From Tamarix chinensis (Eukaryota > Streptophyta > Magnoliopsida > Caryophyllales > Tamaricaceae): 64,000 nt of DNA. Positions 37,118-49,079 of the stretch are shown here, in pieces. A model generated the notes under the pieces. It did not search any database, was not told the origin of the DNA, and saw only the letters and a list, made by a program, of their open reading frames with translations. The first letter of the stretch is position 1. Each line of letters starts with the position of its first letter. The stretch spans positions 70,337,245-70,401,244 of the forward strand of contig CM060175.1 in the NCBI GenBank assembly GCA_030549775.1, read 5' to 3'. The translations under genes were made by a program, and so were the position numbers.

Positions 37118-38284
37118 TTATATGTCCATTGGTGGTTACTTGGCTTTGGCCCAGACCTATGTCCATTGATGGTCACTTAGTTTTGGTTCGAACTTATTTC
37201 CATTGGTGTTTACTTATCTTCACCAAGTATTTATGTCCTCTAGTTTGGATATACTTCCATGGCTTATGAGACCCTAGGTCAATTCATAGTCCATCAATCA
37301 ATAATGATTGGAATGAGTAATTAAATAATAACTTAGACAAGTATTTGGATGATAATTTGAATAAGTATTTAGATAAGAATAAATTATGGATATGGATTAA
37401 ATGGAAAATAAAAGAGAATGAACATGAAAGATAAATGATGATTGTAAATAAATGACCTAATGGATTGTTCAAGTTGAAAAATAAATGTAATGAAAAACCA
37501 TGTGAATGGATAGTAGAAACCCTCGTTGCCTTTTTAATAACTTACATAGTATTTGTATGGGATTATCTATGATGTTGTATTATGAAAACAAGAATGATGC
37601 ATCATGAATTGCATGAGTTGTGCATGGTATTAAGTTTTGATGCATTACTTGACCATGATAGAGTAGGTACATCTAACTATATGGCATCATCATGACTCAT
37701 GTTAAGTATGATTTCCACAATATGTTAGGATCTTATATGCTTGTGACTCCCGTTGCGGAGGTAAATTGGTGTACTCAATATGTAGTTTACTAATATACTC
37801 GTTTTCTTTATCACCTACTTATTCCCATGATGAGAGGACCATGTGTAGGTTTTCAGGATGATCGGTAGTGGTCCTACCTTATCTTGGGCTCTAGGCTTGA
37901 AAGCATGGACATCTACAGACTTTTATGTGGTCCCTAATGAACCAAGGTTTGGGGCCTTGTACTACCTTTGTTTTCTACCATAATAGCCATGTATTTCAAT
38001 TTAATCTACCTTCCAGTATTTGATTATGTCAAGGATTGTTGAGTTGTTACTATGTAAACATTTTTTTTAAATATCTATATATCTTATGCTTGCACACTCT
38101 ACATTAGTTTGGTTGGTTTGGTTTTCTAACCTTGTATCTAACATGGGATGGGTGGCTAATGTTTATCATGTGTTATGTATGGTATTAGTACCTTGGTTTT
38201 TTTTCCTGTATCTGTTTCTAATTTTCCCACTTCCACAATATTTTGAAATGAATAAATTTATTTGTCAAAAATGGGGGTGTTACA
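37118..38284 (+). repeat. 3' part of a family D LTR
   Basis: Positions 37118-37560 match 60290-60690 closely (for example AATAATGATTGGAATGAGTA and AATAAAAGAGAATGAACATG). The end is AAAATGGGGGTGTTACA at 38268-38284, a proper LTR end followed by a primer-binding site. The left part of this LTR is missing. Confidence 0.75.
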
Positions 38285-38287
38285 GGT

Positions 38288-38299
38288 TGGTATCAAATC
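38288..38299 (+). other. Primer binding site, initiator tRNA-Met type
   Basis: TGGTATCAAATC lies three bases after the LTR end and matches the standard TGGTATCAGAGC site at 10 of 12 positions. Both mismatches are purine transitions. Confidence 0.8.
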
Positions 38300-38463
38300 T
38301 TTATTTTTAAATCCTTTTCATACTTGATGTTTTTTACTAATACCATAAGATGTTTTAAACAATTTTCCTACTATTTGAGTATTCAAATGGAATTTCAAGT
38401 ATTTCTAATCCCGAAATGTGTGTAAGTGAGAGTGGGTTTGGGATGTTCTATGGATAGCCTCTA
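38300..38463 (+). other. Internal stub between two family D LTRs
   Basis: Only about 160 bp separate the primer site from the next LTR start (TGTAATACCC at 38464). No gag can be read. The internal region has been almost entirely lost or was joined by recombination. Confidence 0.5.
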
Positions 38464-41271
38464 TGTAATACCCTACACTTTTTGTAATGGATAAATGAGG
38501 ATTTTTATCAAATTTTGGGCATTTGATTTTGATTCAATATTATGATTTGATTTGGAATAAAATTTGATTTGAAATCGGGTTGGAAAATGAAGTTTATAGA
38601 CTTTTATAGGCAAACACATCAACTAGTTCCATGAACCACTCAACTAGTTGGTCATTTTACCCAAATTGCATTTCTTGACCAAACCAATCAATTGGTTTGG
38701 GGAAACAAATCGACTGATGGATGAACAATCAACTAGTAGGCCTAAATCGATCGACTAGTTTATTGAGCTAGTCACATTCTTAAGTTTTATTTTTGTAAAA
38801 AATCCCTTACACTAAATGAGAACCTTATCAACCCATGCCAGACTATCCTTAAGAGGTTCCTAACCATTTTTATGATACATCTAACAAAAAATATTACCTC
38901 TATTTAATCTGGAAGTTGATTGGGACACAAGAGGAGAAAGATGACCTCCGTATTCATCTTCTTCTTCCTCTCTCTTCTATGCAATTCTGAGATCAATTGC
39001 TTCAAACTCAAGCATGCTTTTGAGAATCTAGAATATTCCTTCCACGCTGAATTTCTATTGCTCCATTTGTGAATGTAAATTCTGGCCTAATTATCATGAA
39101 TTCTCAAGAGACTATTGGTGTTCTAGAGAAGAGGTTAATGAATCATGGACAAATCTATCATTTTTAATTGAATTCAAAAGGTCAATGGTAGGGTTTCGAG
39201 TTGATATCTGAACCTTCACTAATTCCTTTCGATTTATTGGCTATAAATATCCCTAATCATCATTTCATTTCACCTTTGTTTTATCCACCAAAATTCCTTA
39301 AATCTTACTTCCCTCTCTTCTTTCCATTTTTCAAGCCTTATTAATCTACTTCCGCACACTCTTCTAATCTTGTCTCAATATATTTCTTGTTTCAATTCTC
39401 AAGTAAGGTAAACTTAGATTCTAAAAAAAGGGTGAGTAGTTCAGTTAGATTTCTCTATTTTGACCTTAAAATTGTAAGTCTGTGCACTTTTTTATTTTAA
39501 AATTTTAAAACTTTGTAAGAGTTTGGTATAATTTTTTAGTTTGAGACTTTGGTTTTAAGGTCTTCAAGGCTAAGAATTTCCCATAGTGGAATCTCTGTTA
39601 AGAGGTTTTTTTTTCCTGCATCAAGTAAGTAATTATTGCTCTAGAAATGTTTAGTATATGTTCCTACATGATAGGTGATATCTCTAGTTTGTTGATACAT
39701 ATTGGTATGAGTATGAATGCTTTGCATATTTAAATGACATAGATTAAGTAAAGAGCATGAAAATTGATAAAAATAGGCTATGATGATATTATGGTTAGAT
39801 ATGCATGATAATTTGGATGAAAATATGTTAGTTGATGTTAATACATGTTTTAAGATAACCAAAAATGATTTACATGAAGGAATTTGCATGAAATTTGTGG
39901 TTTAAGCTGTGTGATGGCAGGCTAATCGACTGCTTCCTCGAACTGTTGATTGGTTGACCCAACCCATCTAATGGTATGCCTATAAAGACCTCGGTCCTGC
40001 TCTCTTCTTAAACCCATCAACTAGTCTATGAAGAGTCAACTGGTTTACCCAAACTCATCGAATGGTTTGAGGAAATCATGATCTTGTTGAGTCAAACCAA
40101 TCAACTAGTCAACCCAAACTGATCGACTGGTTGGACTAGGCCAATCAACTGGTCTGTTTAATTAGATTCTTTTGATTTTGGATATGCTTTGAGACTATGA
40201 TTGGTATTATTCCAATGTTATTTAATGGATAAAGTATATATTTTTATCATGGACTATTAACCTAATTAAAAGATTAAATGGATCATGGGTTATGGTATAC
40301 CTTATGGGTACTGAAAGGATTAAATGGGAATTTCACTCATGATTAATAAGGATAATTTAGAAAATAGTATTGGAACTCAGCTTGGGTTGGAATTGAATAT
40401 AATGGTGGATATAAATTACATTAGCCAAAGGTAAATGGTAAACCCACATGGTTGGAAAAATGGAAAGAAAAGGATTAACATAGATTAACATAAGAAGTTG
40501 AATTTCTTACTTTGTGTGGGCCTCGTATGATCACCTATCTTTATGAATAAAAGACTAATCATGTAAAGTGAAATAAATTCAATTTGAGTATGGGTTTGGG
40601 TTACCTGATCCTTAATTATCTACGTAGGGTTAGTTTGCCTTCGAGAAGGATCTTGAGAGGTCTCGGTACCTTACCTACTCTAGACACTGATGATGTACTA
40701 GGGGTTATCGATACTAAAGGGGTTAGTTACCTAAGTGGTTAGCTTCGGTCTGGACTTATGTCCATATTAGTTGGCTTCGGCCTATACTTTGTCAATTTTG
40801 GTGATTAACTTCGGCCTAGAATTATGTCCACTTGGTGATTGGCTTCAGCCTAGACTTTATGTCCCCTCTTGGATAGGCTTCCATGGTATGTAAGACCATG
40901 GGGTGGTGCATAGTCTATTGCTCGATGTTAATAAATTATTGTTGGTAAATACTGGTCGATAGTTATGACTGATAACCAAATTAATGGATGAAAAATAGCT
41001 ATAAAATGGAATTAATGACATGGTTAACTAATTTTTTTAAGTTATTTTATGCAATTGAATAATTGGTTATATAGAGTAACATTGATTGAGTATTGGCCTA
41101 TATCTTCCATGGATAAATGGATGGCATATCATAATGGAATTAGATAAATAGAAATAATTTTATTACTCTTGGCTAATGCTTATTTAAGTGGCTATGTGAA
41201 AGTGTTATGATTCTTAAGTATGACATTTTTACTCCAATAATATTTTATATGATAGCATGTATCATGCACTC

Positions 41272-41285
<14 letters not shown>
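38464..41285 (+). mobile_element. Family D 5' LTR, first of three pieces
   Basis: It starts TGTAATACCC, like the 3' LTR start at 58000, and runs parallel to 58000-60790. Shared parts include the CGACTAGTT-rich stretches (38620-38780 with 58140-58290; 39905-40160 with 59380-59650) and the TTCGGCC/TTGGCC repeats (40740-40870 with 60260-60400). It is cut near 41285, at an (AT)n-(AC)n tract, by pararetroviral sequence. It resumes at about 49080 and again at 53121. Confidence 0.75.

Positions 41286-41311
<26 letters not shown>
41272..41311 (+). repeat. (AT)n-(AC)n microsatellite at the pararetrovirus junction
   Basis: An AT run is followed by an AC run, exactly where similarity to the LTR stops. 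Confidence 0.9.
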
Positions 41312-41571
41312 CAAGATGCGTCCTAGGACCTAGGAAAGGAAACAAAACACCTGAAAGTATAGAAACCTAAATATTTTGAAAGATTAGAAGATAAAGGAGG
41401 AAGGGGAAAATAATTAAGAAAGGAAATGAAAGGAAGAAGATGAAGTTTGAAGCGAGTTTGCAGTTTTATTAATTTGAGGTATGGGATACAAGGATAGGTG
41501 ATCGGGTTCTTTCTAGGAGAATTTCCTCCCTAGAATTTTTTTTTCTGACCCCCTGAAATTAACCACTAAGT

Positions 41572-41583
41572 CCCCTTTTATAG
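41572..41583 (-). promoter_or_regulatory. TATA-box-like site on the pararetrovirus strand
   Basis: In minus sense it reads CTATAAAAGGGG. It lies downstream of the last reading frames, where the promoter for the full-length transcript would sit once the circular genome is opened. Activity is not shown. Confidence 0.4.
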
Positions 41584-42013
41584 ATGGAAGGGGCTCCTAA
41601 CAGTTGCAATATGAAAAGTAGATCTGAAAGATCCACTAAAAGGAAACAATAAAAGTACATAGCAAAAGTGTACTTAAAGGTATACAAGAAAAGTAAAAAG
41701 TACATGAATAATAAAAGAAAATAGTAAAAGTAACCTAGAAAAGTAAAAGTCCACCACGTGCTGTCCTTTGCTATTGATTCCTTTTTCCTTTTCTCTTTTG
41801 CTTTTGGTTGCTTTCACTCTTTGGTTTTACCTTTGGTCAAAAGTAGTCATCAGCGAAAGGTGTCCTTGCAGATTCCTATTGCTTTTGTTAACACCACTTT
41901 TGCTTTTGACTTGTCCCTTTGTGTTGGCAAAATATTCCCTTTTTTCTACTTTACTTTACTGTTGATATGTGCCATTGGTACACCTTTTATCGTAAATACT
42001 TGTATTTGAATTG

Positions 42014-42268
42014 TTACTGAATAATGGGAAGTATCCCGTAATAGTCATCTTCATTTTCATCCCTAAAACCAATTGTTGGAATTGAGGATGATGAAGATGA
42101 TTCCTTCTTATTTTGTGATAATACCTGGCTGAGAATTGCCAAGTATTTATCTTCAGACTTTGTGGTTGCAAGCTTTGCGGTTGTCATTGACTTCTGGGTG
42201 AGGACCTTGGTCTGTGACGGGCTAGGTTGAAGTTGTTTTGATGCTGGGCTTTGATGTTTTTGATCCAA
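42014..42268 (-). pseudogene. Pararetroviral 3' reading frame, unknown function
   Basis: This 84-residue frame is rich in Ser, Gln and Lys, with a Ser run followed by an acidic stretch (DENEDD). I recognise no domain. It lies downstream of RNase H in minus sense together with the frames at 42742-43442. It may be the C-terminal end of the same downstream protein, broken by stops. Confidence 0.3.
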
Positions 42269-42741
42269 TTCTAAATGGTCTATTTTGATACCTTGTCAAA
42301 TGCTTGGAACTTGCTCCACCATTTGACTTTGAACCTCTGAACAAATTTTGGTAAGCCATCGATCTTGTGAATTTCTATAATCCATGCAAAGACCCATGGG
42401 CAAAAGAATCTAAATCTAAAATGGAAGATAGGGGCAAAAGCCTATCTTTTTGTGTGGGTTGGAAAAGGGTTTTGAAGGTATCAAGTGATTCTGATACCTG
42501 TGGGGGTAGGATCTCTAGGATAGATCTAAAGTCTTTCCACCATTTGATGAACCAAAAAAGGAAGTTCTTTTTGGGAAAATTTTTCAAAGAAAATCAACTA
42601 GGAATGTGATTTTCTAGAGTTTTGGATATAAAAAGTATTATACCAAGCTTCTTGATAATCCAAATAATTGAAAGAAATTTTGGTGTTTAGGCTAGTTTTG
42701 TATGAATCGGGAAGTCATCGAGGCAGTTAGAGGATTCTATC

Positions 42742-43442
42742 CTAATCCATGGGAAGAATGACCTTGTGTATTTTGTAGGTCGAATAGGTTAGCTTATTTT
42801 GGGTTTGGGGTAAGGTGAAGTGTTTAAATGAGGCTGAACCTATAAATTGAAGAATTGATTCATAATCAATGTGAGATTTGGTTAAATCCCATGGTTTATA
42901 ACACCATCCAGAAAATATTTTTTGCAAAGCAATGAAGGGGTCTGGATGATAAAATCCATCTTCAAGGTTTGAAATTGTTTGAAAATGAGGTTTTATAAAA
43001 TACTCAGATTTCTTTTTGAAGTCATTTTCTTTTGAAATTGGTTTTTGTAAAACTAATGAAGGGATTTTAGAAATCTGCTTTTGCAAAGGAGTTTTAGGAG
43101 ATAAAGATCCTCCTTTGATTTCTAAAATAGTTTTGGAAGACGTACCTAAGTGTCTAGGTGGAGAACTCTGGACAACTTGTGCCATTTCCCAAATGCTTTC
43201 AGTACTTCTAGAGAATTTGATAGGGTTTCAACCCATTCCTAAACATTTTTCATTGTGTCATCAATTTGGGTGGATGAAGTAGCTTCTTCATCTTTAACGG
43301 TTGCTTCATACCATGAATGGATTGGTTTGGGTGCAAGGATTTCTTGGATTTTTTCCTTTCCTTTCTTCTTTGGTGCCATTTTGCGGGTTTCCCTGTAAGA
43401 ATTCTCGAGTGAGAAAGTCTGGTAAGGAATTTGTTTCTCCAT
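42742..43442 (-). pseudogene. Pararetroviral downstream protein, unknown function, in two frames
   Basis: Two minus-strand stretches lie after RNase H. The first (43442-43239) includes the lysine-rich KMAPKKKGKEK and KPIHSWYE. The second (43185-42742, 147 residues) includes YHPDPFIALQKIFSGWCY and is Pro/Ser/Lys-rich. The basic MAPKKKGKEK run looks like a start of a separate protein, which may begin at the internal Met near 43380. Some caulimovirids carry an extra frame after RNase H, and I infer that this is such a frame. Function is unknown. Confidence 0.45.
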
Positions 43443-43511
43443 TTATATATTCGATCTCAAAATCGAAGACTAATAGAAGGTCTTGCCATATGTCAAATAT
43501 CTATTTGGAAA

Positions 43512-43838
43512 CTATGTTTTGGACATCTTTTTTAAGATTTCTTTGGCAGATTTGTAGTCAATTCTTAACAAGAATTTTTTGTTAAGAAGGTCGGACTGGA
43601 ATTTGTTAATGGGTTGAATAATAGACAGTATTTCCTTTTCAACTGTCAAATGATTTTGTTGGGTTCGGGTCCAGTGTTTGGAAGTGTATTGGATTACTGT
43701 TTCAAATTTGGGTCGGGCTTGATTATATTGGGCCAAGTACGATTCATAGGAATAGGCCTTTGCCTGCTTGAGTATGCTACCAAACCTAATTTCTGAGGTA
43801 TCTATTTCAACGATCTTGAATAGGTTAAGGTTGGCCAA
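43512..43838 (-). pseudogene. Pararetroviral RNase H remnant
   Basis: In the 108-residue frame I read IDTSEIRFGSILKQ, then YTSKHWTRTQQNHLTVEKEI and FLLRIDYKSAKEIL. This is the order of RNase H in pararetroviruses, where acidic residues in the D-S/T-E segment, the E of VEKE and the D of RIDYKSA form the catalytic set. The frame directly follows RT. Its start is set by an upstream stop, so it is part of a polyprotein and not a separate gene. Confidence 0.85.
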
Positions 43839-44105
43839 GTTTAAACAGGGAATGGAATGAACTTGGGTCTTGATTTATTTTACGATATTAGTACAGATTT
43901 GGGTCCACGGTTTTGGGCTTTTCTTATGACGGTCATGGAGTGGTTTGGCTATTTGGTTTAGATTTTGATAAAAGCCCAAAACGTAATTGAGGCTACCCAA
44001 AAATCTTTAGAGCTAGGTTTTGTCTAGGATTTGGGCTAAGAATTTTTGACGCAAACTCTATGGACCTCTCTATTGGGACTATGGTTCCTGACTCAATATA
44101 ATGGC

Positions 44106-44720
44106 CTAAGAACCTAATCCAAGTTTAAGCCAAAGATATTTGGGCTTAGACACAACTAATTCATTTCTTTTTGCAACACTAAGGAAAGTCTTAAGGTATC
44201 TTAAATGTTGGTCTAAACTATTTGAATATACTAAGACATCGTCAATGTATAAATTACAAAAATTTGAATACGAATTAAAAATATCATTCATGATTCTTTG
44301 GAATTCTGAAGGTACATTTTTTAATCCAAATGGAATTACATTCCACTAGTATTGACCAAAAGAGACACTGAAAGCTATTTTGTAATGATCTTTTGGATTT
44401 ATTTGAATTTGCCAAAATTTTGATTTTAAATCAAATATGGAAAATATTAAGGTTGAATGAAGTCTTTGGATAATGTATTTTTTGTTTGGGATAGGATATC
44501 TAATCCATTTTGGGGCATCATTCAACAGTTTGTAATTAATTACTAATCGGAGTGTTTCACGTTCAATTTTAGAATTTTTGTTTAACATAAAAGGCTTTAC
44601 AATACCATGGTGACCTAGATTTTGAAATTAGGTTTTTTGATTCTAAGTCTTGAATTTCCTTATTCTAATGTTCTAATAATTTTGAATTTATTTATATCGG
44701 GCGGGCTTTTGTTGGGATAT
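44106..44720 (-). pseudogene. Pararetroviral reverse transcriptase remnant
   Basis: Minus-strand frames 44588-44346 and 44291-44106 carry RT fingers and palm. The first has LRLVINYKLLNDAPKWIRYP and IFDLKSKFWQIQI, then FSVSFGQY. The second has the catalytic box YIDDVLVYS followed by DQHLRYLKTFL. A stop and a short gap separate them. The YIDD motif is intact. Absence of integrase downstream and a movement protein upstream distinguish this from gypsy RT. Confidence 0.9.
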
Positions 44721-44883
44721 TTTTCTCATCAAATTTGTCCTCATATTGTAGATCAATCATATGGTTTTTTTATTGACCAAAAAGCATTTGGGAGGTGTGA
44801 AAAAATTTCATTTTCAATTTGATTTTTGATTTGAGAAATTTTGTCTTTAATTAATTTTGTTTCTAATTGTTTTTGAATCCTAG

Positions 44884-45342
44884 TTAAAGATACACTTTTT
44901 TTAATAGATTTAAATAATTTTGTTTCCCTTGAACAAGGAGATTAATTTGATTTTGGTAGATTGAATTTACCTTTAATATATTTAAATTTCTAATTCTAGG
45001 AAATTCTAAGAATGAAAGGAAATTTTTGGTTCCTTTGGTTTTGAATGAAATTCCATTTAAACCCACTTTGTATGGGGTTATTATGTTTATGAATGGGGTG
45101 CCCAGAATTATACTATGACTTATGTCTAGGGTTATGAGATATGTTGATTTGATTTGCAAATTATTACAAATGACACTTGCATCATATTTATGGTTTATTT
45201 TGAGTCTAGAGTTGTTGGCTGCAGACATTCTCTCGTTTGTTTTGTAAAGGAATTTTTTAGGTATAATTCCTTCTTTTATGTAGTTTAAATCTGCGCTAGT
45301 ATCAAACAAGACACTTGTATTTATTTGAAATTTCTCAAACAA
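44884..45342 (-). pseudogene. Pararetroviral aspartic protease remnant
   Basis: The 152-residue minus frame begins MFEKFQINTSVLFDTSADLN. The active-site triad normally reads D-T/S-G and here reads DTSA, so the glycine is lost. Further on, YLITLDISHSIILGTPFI matches the hydrophobic 'iiLGtpfl' strand of retroviral-type proteases, followed by YKVGLNGISFKT. It lies between the coat-protein/CCHC region and RT, the usual order. Confidence 0.8.
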
Positions 45343-45949
45343 TTTGAGAGTTAAATTTATGATATATTTCCTAGAAGTTATTTCTTTTAGAACATTAAGA
45401 AAATCTTCTGGGATTGGTAGAGTTTAGATTTTTTCATCTTGAGATTCATCCTTTTCACTGGATTCTGGAGGTGTTTTATTTGTTTGTTTTGACAGTATCA
45501 TCTGAATAATTTGACTATCAATTTCCTTTTTTGTTTTAATAATTTTAATTCCTTTTTTACTTATTTGATCTCATATTGTAATTCAAAAGTTGTAGGAATT
45601 ATACGTTTTGATTTATGCTATCTTCTAAGGATTGAGGTTAAATCATATGTATTCATTGGTTTTTGTAGGAATTTTTGAGATTGATGGTTTTGATTCATTA
45701 TGTTCTAATGATTCTATCAATTTTTCTTGATATTCCTTTTGTTTTTGAGGGTCAGGAATGTGTTGAACTATTTCTATCATCAATTTTTGTTCTTTGGTTA
45801 ACATATTCATTGATTCATAAAGACTCTTCTTCTAGATTAGAAGAGTGGTATGAAGAAGATGATGAGGTTACTATTTCATCAATTTCTGGCTTTCCATTTT
45901 TGGATTTCATTTGGGTATTCATTCTCAAATGATTCAATTAGGAGGTTTT

Positions 45950-46260
45950 GATTTTTTTTCTATAGCTTTTTCATCTAAGTCTAATTCTTTTATTTGATTA
46001 TTTAATCTATAGAATTTTAAAATATGACCCAATCTATAACCTTTGAAACGTTTTATATTATTTCTATTTACTAGGGTTTTATATGAAGAAACTATTGGTT
46101 TTTTAACTTTTGATTATGGTTTTTGGTAATATGGTATTTGTTTATGAGTTTGAGGTGTTGGTAAGTAGTTATGTTTTGATTTTTTATGATAAATAGGTTT
46201 ACAATTACCAGAACACTTCTTTGGTTTGTTTGAGGTTCCAATTATATCAAATTGTTTACA
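45950..46260 (-). pseudogene. Pararetroviral coat-protein tail with decayed CCHC region
   Basis: The minus strand near 46080-46030 reads KRFKGYRLGHILKFY. The spacing fits a zinc knuckle (C-x2-C-x4-H-x4-C), but the cysteines are replaced and only the Gly-His core remains. Downstream NNQIKELDLDEKAI resembles the usual tail. Basic residues precede it (KKSKHNYLPTPQ). Confidence 0.5.
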
Positions 46261-46296
46261 GAAAGAACCTAACTCTTGTTTGGTTTTGATTAATTC

Positions 46297-47670
46297 CTAT
46301 TTTAGGTGTCTCTGAAGTTTTAAGTCCTGACATATTCTTAAACCTTCTTTTTGGGTGAGACCGATTAATTCACCATATGTGAATCTATTATAGGGATTTT
46401 GGTTTCCATGAGCTTCTTTGATTTTATTCCTAACTCTTTCACCTAAAAGGGGTGGAATTCTAGCTAGATATTTTTCTTTCCAAAAAGGTTGGTTTGACTC
46501 ATCCCTAAGCATTACTCTAGTTAGGAACATATTTTTATACCATTGAAAATCACTGAGGTGTTTGCATCTAATATTTGATAGTAATTCTGCATTTTTATTT
46601 TTGAGGTGTTAAGGGTCACCCACAAAGTGCAAAGAAATAGAGAGGATAAGGGATGCAACAACATCGGATATTGGTTCACCATTTTCATAAATGATATCTT
46701 CATTTTTGTCAGTTTTGATGGAACCTAATATTTGATTTTGTTCTTTTGATGTTAGGTGGAAATCCCACCATCATTTTAATTGACCTCAGAATCTTGCTAT
46801 CATGAGCTCTACTATAACCCTATCAGAAGTGTTTGTTTGAGATTTGTAGGCATTAGCTGCCATTATCATCTATTGTAATAGGTTAAGGATATGATATTAA
46901 GACAATCCATCAATGTTCCATTCATATAGTGAGGATGCTTTGTAATTTGGTTGAACTAATTTATTTGGTCTAAGTTCAAGGCTTAGATCTGAAGTAGTTT
47001 ATCTAGGGATTATTTTCCTACATGTTGAAGGAATGTTTAGACGATCCAGTAATGACTCCTGGGTCTCATCATTGTCAATTTGTTCTGATGTCGTCATCAT
47101 GTTAATTTGATAATCTAATTCAAGAGTATCAGGAATTTGAATTTGATTTGATGAAGTTGTTGGGGAAATTTGGTCCAACTTTTCTTTAATTGCTCGAAAG
47201 AATTCATATTTTCCAAACTAGATGATTTGTTGACTAGGTTTTGAAATTTCAAACGGTTTAAATATAGGCATTTTCTTTTTTTCCATGTTTTGGGGTATAT
47301 AGGTTATTTGAATTGCAAGTAAGATTGTTTTTTGAATTTGTTTGTCTAATTTTACCAATTGTGATCTAATTGTGTTCAAATGAATATTTGTGTAATTAAT
47401 TTGAAGAACAATGTGTTTAATGTTTTCACACTCATCCTCTTTTGGCATTCTTAGAGGTTTTAACTCCAGTGTGTTTTCACCAGAAGTCATTTTGATGTTT
47501 TGCAGAGGTGGATGCTCTGTTTCTATTGTTCCTTTATCGGTTTGCCAAGTTTTAGCTTTCTTACAAATTGTTACTAGGTTTGTAGATTTAAGTGTATATG
47601 TTATATTTATTTGTTTGCAATCCATTTCAAACCAATCGAAGAACATTATTTTAATTTTTTTATTTTGCAT
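46297..47670 (-). pseudogene. Pararetroviral coat-protein region, fragmented
   Basis: Three minus frames (47670-47218, 46703-46521, 46530-46297) follow each other. The last one is clearest: FLTRVMLRDESNQPFWKEKY, then IPPLLGERVRNKI and YGELIGLTQKEGLRICQDL. This corresponds to the capsid core seen in plant-genome pararetroviral polyproteins. The first frame is Lys-rich with NIHLNTIRSQLVKLDKQI, which could form a coiled coil. Stops and frameshifts separate the parts. Confidence 0.7.
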
Positions 47671-47889
47671 AAATTAATAATAGTCATTTTGGACTTCTTG
47701 CCTTTGATTTAAGAAATATTTAAAGAACCATGTTCTCTTTTTTGCATTTTCTTCTGATTAGAAGTCTTTTTTGAAGAATTATTTATCAATTATGAATTCC
47801 TTTTGAAGAATATTTAACAGGTTTTTAGTTATATCTAAATAGGTTGGGGAATCTGGAGGAGTATTTATTTTGGTAGATTCTTCATTATC

Positions 47890-48129
47890 TTATTTTTGAT
47901 AAACTAATTTTGGAATTTTGGTTTTGTAATTTTCACCCTGAAATGATGTTCTTGGTATTTCAGATATTGAATATCTTTTTTGATCTTTTTGTTCTAAGTC
48001 AATGATTTTGGGAAGATTCGAGAATTTTCCTAAGTCTATTGTAGAAGATGTTGAGGCATCATCATAATGTCTTAGGCTTTGAGTTCTTCTAAAACTCAGT
48101 TTTATGGTTCCATCGTCAAATTGTGTCAC
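47890..48129 (-). pseudogene. Linker segment between pararetroviral movement and coat proteins
   Basis: The 79-residue minus frame reads FDDGTIKLSFRRTQSLRHYD and then ISEIPRTSFQGENYKTKIP. It lies directly after the movement-protein frames. It belongs to the same polyprotein by position; no domain is recognised. Confidence 0.45.
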
Positions 48130-48289
48130 TTGACTTATTTTGGTATTTAGGTTTGGAATGATTGGTTGCGGTTTGTCTTCCTGGGGAGGTACGAAATTTT
48201 CTAATTTCCAATCTTCTGGAAGGGTTATTTTATTTCACTTTATTGTTTTTGGGACAACTATGTTTGATTTCGAGTTATCAGTTTGGAGC

Positions 48290-48950
48290 ATTAAGGTTTC
48301 TCCTTGTATGTTTTGAATTTTAGCTTTTTTTTTAACGCAATGTTCATGACCTTATAATGAATCCTATATATCATAGCTACGGGTATTGAACCTTCTAACA
48401 TATCATAGCCATGAGTTTTTATTTGTAAGGTCAAAGAATGTAGGATTGTTGGATCTTCTAATGGACCAAAATTTGGATAACAATTAAAAAATATCGGACC
48501 ATAACACAAGCTACTTTCTATGGTTCCTATCATGGAATCATTAAAGTTTTTTAATCTCCCATCTCATAGGACAACAAGAATGGAAGTGTTTAAGCCTTCT
48601 CTGGTTAATATTTTGAATCTTACTTGAACTAATCCTAAGTGGATGTATTTGAATCCATTTTTTCTATGTTTTTTAATGGATTGGTTTGAAAGTAATTTGA
48701 CTGTTTCAAATGGCTTTGATAATTGTATATCCTGTTCTTCAATTTTAATGACATAATTTGTTTGCAAAAAAATCCAATTTGATGTTTTATATATCATTTC
48801 TTTTTTAAATTTTAGAAGTTTCCAGTTATCTATTGTTCCTTGAAAATCTTCAAACTCATATTCTTCAGTGGTTTTGATTTGTTCCCTATGTTCTAATGAG
48901 TTCCTAGAACTAGAACTAGAGGAAGAAGATGATCGAAAAAATAAGTTCAT
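48290..48950 (-). pseudogene. Pararetroviral movement protein remnant
   Basis: Frames 48950-48564 and 48533-48291 together cover a movement protein of the 30K type used by caulimovirids for cell-to-cell spread. The first shows a Ser run, then KYIHLGLVQVRFKILTREGL. The second shows IGTIESSLCYGPIFFNCYPN, then LTLQIKTHGYDMLEGS and AMIYRIHYKVMN. A stop near 48540-48560 separates them. The start at 48950 is the first Met of the frame and matches the beginning of the similarity, so this is close to the 5' end of the polyprotein. Confidence 0.85.
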
Positions 48951-49079
48951 AGTGGTCTCTTATCTACCTATATCTATAGTTGCTAAAGAAGTCTAACCGT
49001 CTGGACTTACTACGCCATCCATCGCGACTTACTAGTAGAACACCCAAGAAAGAATCTAAACGACTCAGAACTAAAGATA

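Larger units (their letters stand above)
41285..49075 (-). mobile_element. Endogenous caulimovirid-like pararetrovirus remnant
   Basis: In minus sense the order is movement protein, a linker, coat protein, decayed CCHC region, aspartic protease, reverse transcriptase, RNase H, then further reading frames of unknown role. No integrase is present. A movement protein with RT-RNase H but no integrase is the mark of Caulimoviridae and not of LTR retrotransposons. The gene order fits the florendovirus-like or petuvirus-like endogenous forms, but I cannot assign a genus. All frames carry stops or shifts, so this is a fossil copy. It interrupts a family D LTR, so it arrived after that LTR or was joined to it by repair or recombination. 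Confidence 0.85.
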
